From the NCBI RefSeq assembly GCF_013488205.1, contig NZ_CP040908.1, forward strand, positions 3,350,001 through 3,414,000: 64,000 nt of DNA, read 5' to 3'. Positions 59,865 through 64,000 of the stretch are shown here, in pieces. Both the position numbers and the translations under genes were made by a program. The stretch is from Empedobacter falsenii (lineage in GTDB: Bacteria > Bacteroidota > Bacteroidia > Flavobacteriales > Weeksellaceae). Numbering within the stretch: position 1 is the stretch's first letter; every line of letters begins with the position of its first letter. The notes under the pieces were generated by a model. That model did not search any database, was not told where the DNA came from, and saw only the letters and a program-made list of their open reading frames with translations.

Positions 59865-61166
59865 ATGAACATTATTGAATTAGTAAAAGGGTATATTACC
59901 CCAGATTTGATCTCGAAAACTTCATCAGAATTAGGTGAAAATGAATCGGGAATTTCTAAAGCAATCAATGCATTCATTCCTATTCTTTTAGGAGGTGTTT
60001 TAGAAAAAAAGAATTCTACTACAGGCTTATTTCATACCATCAAATCTTTTGGTGCTTCTCGTGGATTAGCAAATATTTCGACAGAACAAGAAACACCCGA
60101 CACGATTAAAGAATTAATCAATGTTATTTTTGGTTCGAATGCGCAACCAATCGTTTCTAAAATTGCTGAATATGCAGGAATTTCGACAGGTTCATCTTCA
60201 AAATTATTAGACTTAACAGCTTTAACAACTTTTGGATCCATTGGAAAAGAAGCCGAATTTAACAATGTAACAGAAGCTGATTTCTTTTCATCTTTAGGAG
60301 GAATTAAAGATAAAATTTTAGGATTAATTCCAACTGGTTTAGGACTTGGAGCTTTAGGTTTAGGAACAATGTTTAATGATGCGCCTAAAATCACTGAAAC
60401 AATAGATGTTGCAAAAGATCATGTAACTGAAACTATTACAGAAACAAGAAAAGTAGTTGATGTAGAACCAGAAGAAAAACCTTATGTAGCACCAGTTGAT
60501 GCTTACGCAGAAACTCATAACAACAATGGTGGTGGAGGTTTTTGGAAATGGTTAATTCCATTAATTTTAGTTGCTTTAGCGGCCTTTTTCTTATTAAAAA
60601 AATGCAATAAGAACGAAGATAAAACAGTTGTTACAGAAGAAACTGAAATTGTGGTTGATTCATTGAATGAGGATTCTCTAAACGCTGCACCGAAAGAATT
60701 ATCTGATATCGATTTAGATGGTGTTGCATTGAAAGGATATGCAAATGGATTAGAAGATCAAATTATCAAATTTATCAAAGCGCCAGATTTTGCAACAATG
60801 ACAGAAGATCAATTGAAAGAAAAATGGTTCAACTTTGATAATGTTAACTTCGTTTTTGGTAAAACTGATCAATTAGAGCCAGGTTCTGACGTTCAATTAG
60901 ATAATGTTGCTGCAATTTTGAAAAAATATCCAACTGCAAAAATTAAACTTGGAGCATACACAGATAAAGTTGGTGATGATGCGAAAAACAAAGAAATCTC
61001 TCAAAAAAGAGCAGATTACTTAAAAGCTGAATTAACAAAACGTGGTGTTGGTGCACAAGTTATTGCTGCCGAAGGTTACGGAGAAGAATTTGCAAAAGTA
61101 GCTGAAACAGCTTCTGACGCAGAAAGAGCTTCTGATCGCAAAATGTCATTACGTTTTACAAAATAA
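59865..61166 (+). CDS. DUF937-OmpA family fusion protein
   Basis: The 433-residue protein has an N-terminal DUF937 domain (about 1-180; L-L-G-G-V, and G-L-G-L-G-A-L-G-L-G near its end), an acidic linker, one membrane helix (about 229-245, L-I-P-L-I-L-V-A-L-A-A-F-F-L-L) and a C-terminal OmpA domain (about 320-433; V-N-F-V-F, L-G-A-Y-T-D-K-V-G, S-Q-K-R-A-D-Y-L) that binds peptidoglycan. With DUF937 on the cytoplasmic side and OmpA in the periplasm it would span the membrane and grip the wall (inference from topology). No signal peptide is seen. DUF937 function is unknown. Confidence 0.9.
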   Translation: MNIIELVKGYITPDLISKTSSELGENESGISKAINAFIPILLGGVLEKKNSTTGLFHTIKSFGASRGLANISTEQETPDTIKELINVIFGSNAQPIVSKIAEYAGISTGSSSKLLDLTALTTFGSIGKEAEFNNVTEADFFSSLGGIKDKILGLIPTGLGLGALGLGTMFNDAPKITETIDVAKDHVTETITETRKVVDVEPEEKPYVAPVDAYAETHNNNGGGGFWKWLIPLILVALAAFFLLKKCNKNEDKTVVTEETEIVVDSLNEDSLNAAPKELSDIDLDGVALKGYANGLEDQIIKFIKAPDFATMTEDQLKEKWFNFDNVNFVFGKTDQLEPGSDVQLDNVAAILKKYPTAKIKLGAYTDKVGDDAKNKEISQKRADYLKAELTKRGVGAQVIAAEGYGEEFAKVAETASDAERASDRKMSLRFTK

Positions 61167-61184
61167 TCATTTCATAAAATTTCT

Positions 61185-61216
61185 AAATAAGGGTAAAGGC
61201 AACTTTATCCTTATTT
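61185..61216 (+). terminator. Intrinsic terminator
   Basis: AAATAAGGGTAAAG pairs with CTTTATCCTTATTT (one G-U) around GCAA, followed by a long T run. Confidence 0.85.
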
Positions 61217-61263
61217 TTTTGTTATTTTTTTCGAAACCAACTCGCAACAAGCTAAACAATTAA

Positions 61264-61271
61264 TATCTTTG
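61264..61271 (+). promoter_or_regulatory. -7 element of tgt, leaderless arrangement
   Basis: TATCTTTG fits TAnnTTTG and ends 6 nt before the ATG at 61278, so a leaderless or very short-leader mRNA is likely. It rules out the in-frame TTG at 61269. Confidence 0.55.
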
Positions 61272-61277
61272 CACACT

Positions 61278-62408
61278 ATGAAATTTTCAATCGATAAAAA
61301 AGACGAATTTTCTAAGGCAAGAGCTGGTGTTGTAGAAACCGATCATGGTAAAATCGAAACACCTATTTTTATGCCAGTTGGTACGGTTGGTACAGTAAAA
61401 TCTGTTCACCAACGTGAATTAGAAGAAGATATTAAAGCCCAAATCATTCTTGGAAATACTTATCATTTGTATTTGCGTCCAGGAACTGATATTTTGCACA
61501 GAGCGGGTGGATTACATAAATTTATGAATTGGCAAAAACCAATTTTGACAGATTCTGGAGGATTCCAAGTGTATTCTTTGGCAACAAGTCGTAAAAAATC
61601 TGAAGAAGGTGTGCGTTTCAAATCGCATATCGATGGTTCTTACCACATGTTTACGCCAGAAAAATCAATGGAAATTCAGCGTTATATCGGAGCTGATATT
61701 TTTATGGCTTTTGATGAATTAACAGGAATTCCAGCAAAATATCATGATGCAAAACGTGCGATGCATGTCACACATCGTTGGTTGGAGCGTTGTAGAACTT
61801 GGTTAAACAATAATCCTGAATATTACGATCACAAACAAACGCTTTTCCCTATTGTACAAGGAAATGATTTCAAAGATTTGCGTCAAGAATCAGCAAAATA
61901 TATTGCAGATTTCGGTGCAGAAGGAAATGCAATTGGTGGATTATCTGTTGGTGAACCAGAACCTGTGATGTACGAAATGACGGATATCGTAACCGAAATT
62001 CTTCCACAAGATAAACCTCGTTATTTAATGGGAGTTGGAACACCTTGGAATATCATCGAATGTATTGCTCTTGGAGTTGATATGTTCGACTGTGTTATGC
62101 CAACACGTAACGCGCGTAACGCAATGTTATTCACTTGGAATGGTGTTATGAATATGAAAAATGCAAAATGGAAAGATTGTTTCGAACCATTAGACGAAAA
62201 CGGAACAAGCTATGTGGATAGTTATTACACAAAAGCCTATGTTCGTCATTTGTTCAATGCCAACGAAGCGTTAGGAAAACAAATTGCATCTGTTCACAAC
62301 CTTGCGTTTTATTTAGATTTGGTAAGAGTTGCAAGACAGCATATCTTAGCAGGAGATTTCGCTCAATGGAAAGAACAAATTGTTCCACAATTAAAACAAC
62401 GTCTGTAG
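61278..62408 (+). CDS. tgt: Queuine tRNA-ribosyltransferase (tRNA-guanine transglycosylase)
   Basis: Tgt swaps guanine 34 of tRNAs with a GUN anticodon for the queuosine precursor preQ1. Catalytic parts are T-D92-S-G-G-F-Q-V-Y-S, G-G-L-S-V-G-E (220-226) and the nucleophile D271 in M-F-D-C-V-M-P-T-R-N-A-R. The usual zinc-binding C-x-C-x-x-C at this place in bacterial Tgt reads E-N-G-T-S-Y-V-D-S (307-315) here, so those cysteines are missing though the later His (H340) remains. The length of 376 residues is normal. It is followed by an LptF/G-like gene with one base between stop and start. Confidence 0.95.
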   Translation: MKFSIDKKDEFSKARAGVVETDHGKIETPIFMPVGTVGTVKSVHQRELEEDIKAQIILGNTYHLYLRPGTDILHRAGGLHKFMNWQKPILTDSGGFQVYSLATSRKKSEEGVRFKSHIDGSYHMFTPEKSMEIQRYIGADIFMAFDELTGIPAKYHDAKRAMHVTHRWLERCRTWLNNNPEYYDHKQTLFPIVQGNDFKDLRQESAKYIADFGAEGNAIGGLSVGEPEPVMYEMTDIVTEILPQDKPRYLMGVGTPWNIIECIALGVDMFDCVMPTRNARNAMLFTWNGVMNMKNAKWKDCFEPLDENGTSYVDSYYTKAYVRHLFNANEALGKQIASVHNLAFYLDLVRVARQHILAGDFAQWKEQIVPQLKQRL

Positions 62409-62409
62409 T

Positions 62410-63504
62410 TTGAAAATAATTGATAAATACATCATCCGAAACTTTATCGGAACCTTTATCTTCATGGTTTTGATTTTGTCTACTATCGCCGTTATTGTCG
62501 ATCTTAGTCAAAAATTAGGACGTATTAATGATAGTGGTTCTACAGCTTTTTCGGCTTTAACCCAATTTTACCCTTATTGGTCTATTTGGATTATTAACAC
62601 CTTTTTACCAATTGCCGTTTTTATCACTGTGATCTATTTTACATCACGACTGACGATGCAAACCGAAATTGTAGGTGTACTTTCGGGTGGTATTAGTTTT
62701 TATCGATTTACACTTCCATATATTTGGGTTGCTATATTTTTAGCTGTTTCTGCTTTGGTAGTAGGAAATGTGGTTTTGCCTTGGGCAAATATTAAAAAAA
62801 ATAAATACCAATACACCCATTTATTGAGTAATAACGACAAGGAAGAATATTATAAACGACAACGTATCGGTTCGCAAATTTCTCCTGACGAATTTGTTTT
62901 TGTTGATAGTTATGACAGAACAGAAAAGTTAGGAAGTTCTTTTATGTATCAAAAATTTGATTCGACTGAGTTGAAAAAACAAATCATTGCTTCAAGTTTT
63001 AATTGGAATGATAAAGATTCTACTTATGCATTAATGAGTGTTTACACGCGTGATATTAACAAGGATAAAACAGAAAAGTTAAATTACGAAGCCAATACAA
63101 ATTTGAAGTTGCCAGCTTCTCCTGACGAAATTTTACCAGAAGAATATGTTGCTGAAACAATGAATACCTTCGAATTGAATGAATTTATTCAGAAACAAAA
63201 AGCAAAAGGTTCTGCCAATGTAAATACATACGAAAATGAATTAAATAACCGTTTAAGCGGTCCATTTTCAACTATTATTCTGACACTTTTGGCTCTATCG
63301 CTTTCATCTAAAAAACGTCGTGGAGGAATCGGAATCAACCTTGCAGTTGGTATTTCGTTAGCGTTTGTCTACATTTTCTTCTCTCAAACAACGTCTACGT
63401 TTTCCGAAAAAGGATACGTGTCTCCACTAGTCGCCTCGTGGATACCAAACATCGTCTTCGGATTACTAACTTTGTTTTTATATTTCAGACGAGCACGTTC
63501 ATAA
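62410..63504 (+). CDS. LptF/LptG family lipopolysaccharide export permease
   Basis: The 364-residue protein has the YjgP/YjgQ layout: two N-terminal helices starting K-I-I-D-K-Y-I-I-R-N-F, a third and fourth near 70-115, a large periplasmic beta region (about 120-270), and three C-terminal helices with S-S-K-K-R-R-G-G-I-G-I-N-L-A. LptF and LptG are the membrane subunits of the LPS extraction transporter. The start is TTG at 62410; no in-frame ATG could give the conserved N-terminus, and the TTG lies one base after the tgt stop. Whether it is F or G is not settled. Confidence 0.9.
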   Translation: MKIIDKYIIRNFIGTFIFMVLILSTIAVIVDLSQKLGRINDSGSTAFSALTQFYPYWSIWIINTFLPIAVFITVIYFTSRLTMQTEIVGVLSGGISFYRFTLPYIWVAIFLAVSALVVGNVVLPWANIKKNKYQYTHLLSNNDKEEYYKRQRIGSQISPDEFVFVDSYDRTEKLGSSFMYQKFDSTELKKQIIASSFNWNDKDSTYALMSVYTRDINKDKTEKLNYEANTNLKLPASPDEILPEEYVAETMNTFELNEFIQKQKAKGSANVNTYENELNNRLSGPFSTIILTLLALSLSSKKRRGGIGINLAVGISLAFVYIFFSQTTSTFSEKGYVSPLVASWIPNIVFGLLTLFLYFRRARS

Positions 63505-63512
63505 AATATTTC

Positions 63513-63542
63513 AAAATCCAGTTTCGAAAAGAACTGGATTTT
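63513..63542 (+). terminator. Intrinsic terminator of the tgt-lptF/G operon
   Basis: AAAATCCAGTT and its complement form an 11-bp stem with an 8-nt loop, ending in T residues. Confidence 0.85.
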
Positions 63543-63683
63543 TTATTTGACATTAAACCAATTATATTTTTAATTAAAAGAAATAAAATTTTTTATTCAA
63601 TTGATAATAATTAACTTTAAGACATTCTAAATTAATCCCTTAGATTTAAAAAAAGTTGAAGTGTAAAACTAAAATCAATTGAC

Positions 63684-64000
63684 ATGAAAAAAAATTTACT
63701 CCTTTTATTTTTAATCCTTTCGGTTTCTATTTTTTCGCAAGAAACATTAAATACAATGTTTTATAATGTGTTCAAATTTCCGAATTCACTTCCTCAAAAT
63801 CGTCAATTGATCTTAAGAGATATTTTAGACGAATACAAACCAGATTTATTTATGATTTGTGAATTAGTAACAGAAAATGGCGCTGATTTAATCTTAAATA
63901 CATCTTTGCAAAATCAACCGGATAAATTTGCTCGCGCACTTTTTGTAGCTGACACAACAAAATTAGATGATCCGTTACAAACAATGGTTTTTTATAACAC
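63684..64000 (+). CDS. Exported endonuclease/exonuclease/phosphatase-like protein, N-terminal part (partial)
   Basis: The window ends inside this gene; 105 codons are present. A signal peptide (M-K-K-N-L-L-L-L-F ... cleaved after I-F-S-Q, residue 19) is followed by L-N-T-M-F-Y-N-V-F-K-F-P, L-R-D-I-L-D-E-Y-K-P-D-L-F-M-I-C-E-L and, at the cut, Q-T-M-V-F-Y-N. Y-N-V near the start and D-x-x-x-x-x-E are typical of EEP-fold nucleases and phosphatases. The C-terminus is not visible, so a type IX sorting tail can be neither shown nor excluded. No other gene is seen in the 179 bp before it. Confidence 0.75.
   Translation, partial: MKKNLLLLFLILSVSIFSQETLNTMFYNVFKFPNSLPQNRQLILRDILDEYKPDLFMICELVTENGADLILNTSLQNQPDKFARALFVADTTKLDDPLQTMVFYN

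Overview
The window is 64 kb of low-GC chromosome from a Bacteroidota bacterium. It is most likely a member of the Flavobacteriia in the Weeksellaceae range (Empedobacter/Chryseobacterium-like); the genus is an inference. The signs are promoters with the Bacteroidota -7 element TAnnTTTG, weak or absent Shine-Dalgarno sequences, type IX secretion C-terminal tails on secreted peptidases, many TonB-dependent receptors, BshC (bacillithiol), and families such as DUF3127, DUF3108, DUF4833 and DUF6702. No CRISPR array, insertion sequence, phage or obvious island was seen. One tRNA (Leu, UAG) is present. Most of the window is ordinary core genome in short operons with clear hairpin terminators.

Layout. 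1-7.5 kb: the tyrS tail, two envelope or stress-like unknowns, a GDPD lipoprotein abutting bshC, a LysM/binding-protein fusion and a DctA-type symporter. 7.5-10.3 kb: an outer-membrane beta-barrel receptor with a duplicated palindromic control region. 10.3-15.5 kb: a DUF2520-kdsC-maf operon, nadD, small genes, pth-rhodanese-DUF3820, and a thioredoxin-like protein. 15.6-18.6 kb: a GshB-like ATP-grasp ligase translationally coupled to a fusion of an N-formylglutamate-amidohydrolase-like domain with a DUF1704 (QEGLA) metallopeptidase-like domain. This is the best candidate here for an undescribed system. 18.6-26.1 kb: a secreted M43 metalloprotease with a tiny membrane partner, an APC permease, and a TonB receptor controlled by a SAM-I riboswitch.

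26-41 kb: pabB-pabC with a membrane protein, a nitroreductase, an esterase lipoprotein, GNAT and DinB proteins, mrp-nfu, DUF3108, aat, DUF3127, tRNA-Leu, a 37-residue membrane peptide, CsbD, and a leftward group (GNAT-like, DUF4833, two DedA paralogs, YraN, upp, LD-carboxypeptidase). 41-46.5 kb: two related TonB receptors in tandem, with AT-rich gaps of 423 and 465 bp. 46.9-52.4 kb: an operon of a C1 peptidase, nadA, nadB, a secreted TonB-C-like protein and nadC. Together with nadD at 12.2 kb this gives the de novo NAD steps from aspartate to deamido-NAD. 52.6-64 kb: a PyrE-PyrF fusion (UMP synthase), a T9SS M28 peptidase, trmB, small membrane or secreted proteins, PBP4-type DacB with MscS, a DUF937-OmpA protein, tgt-lptF/G, and the start of a secreted EEP-family nuclease or phosphatase.

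Translational coupling is frequent. Stop and start overlap as TAATG at 13866, 18906, 47785, 48675, 50240 and 58783, and as ATGA at 11051, 13199 and 16625. Several start codons are set by promoter position: a TAnnTTTG element lies inside the longest reading frame or only 3-7 nt before the ATG. All function calls come from reading motifs by eye; no database search was run.
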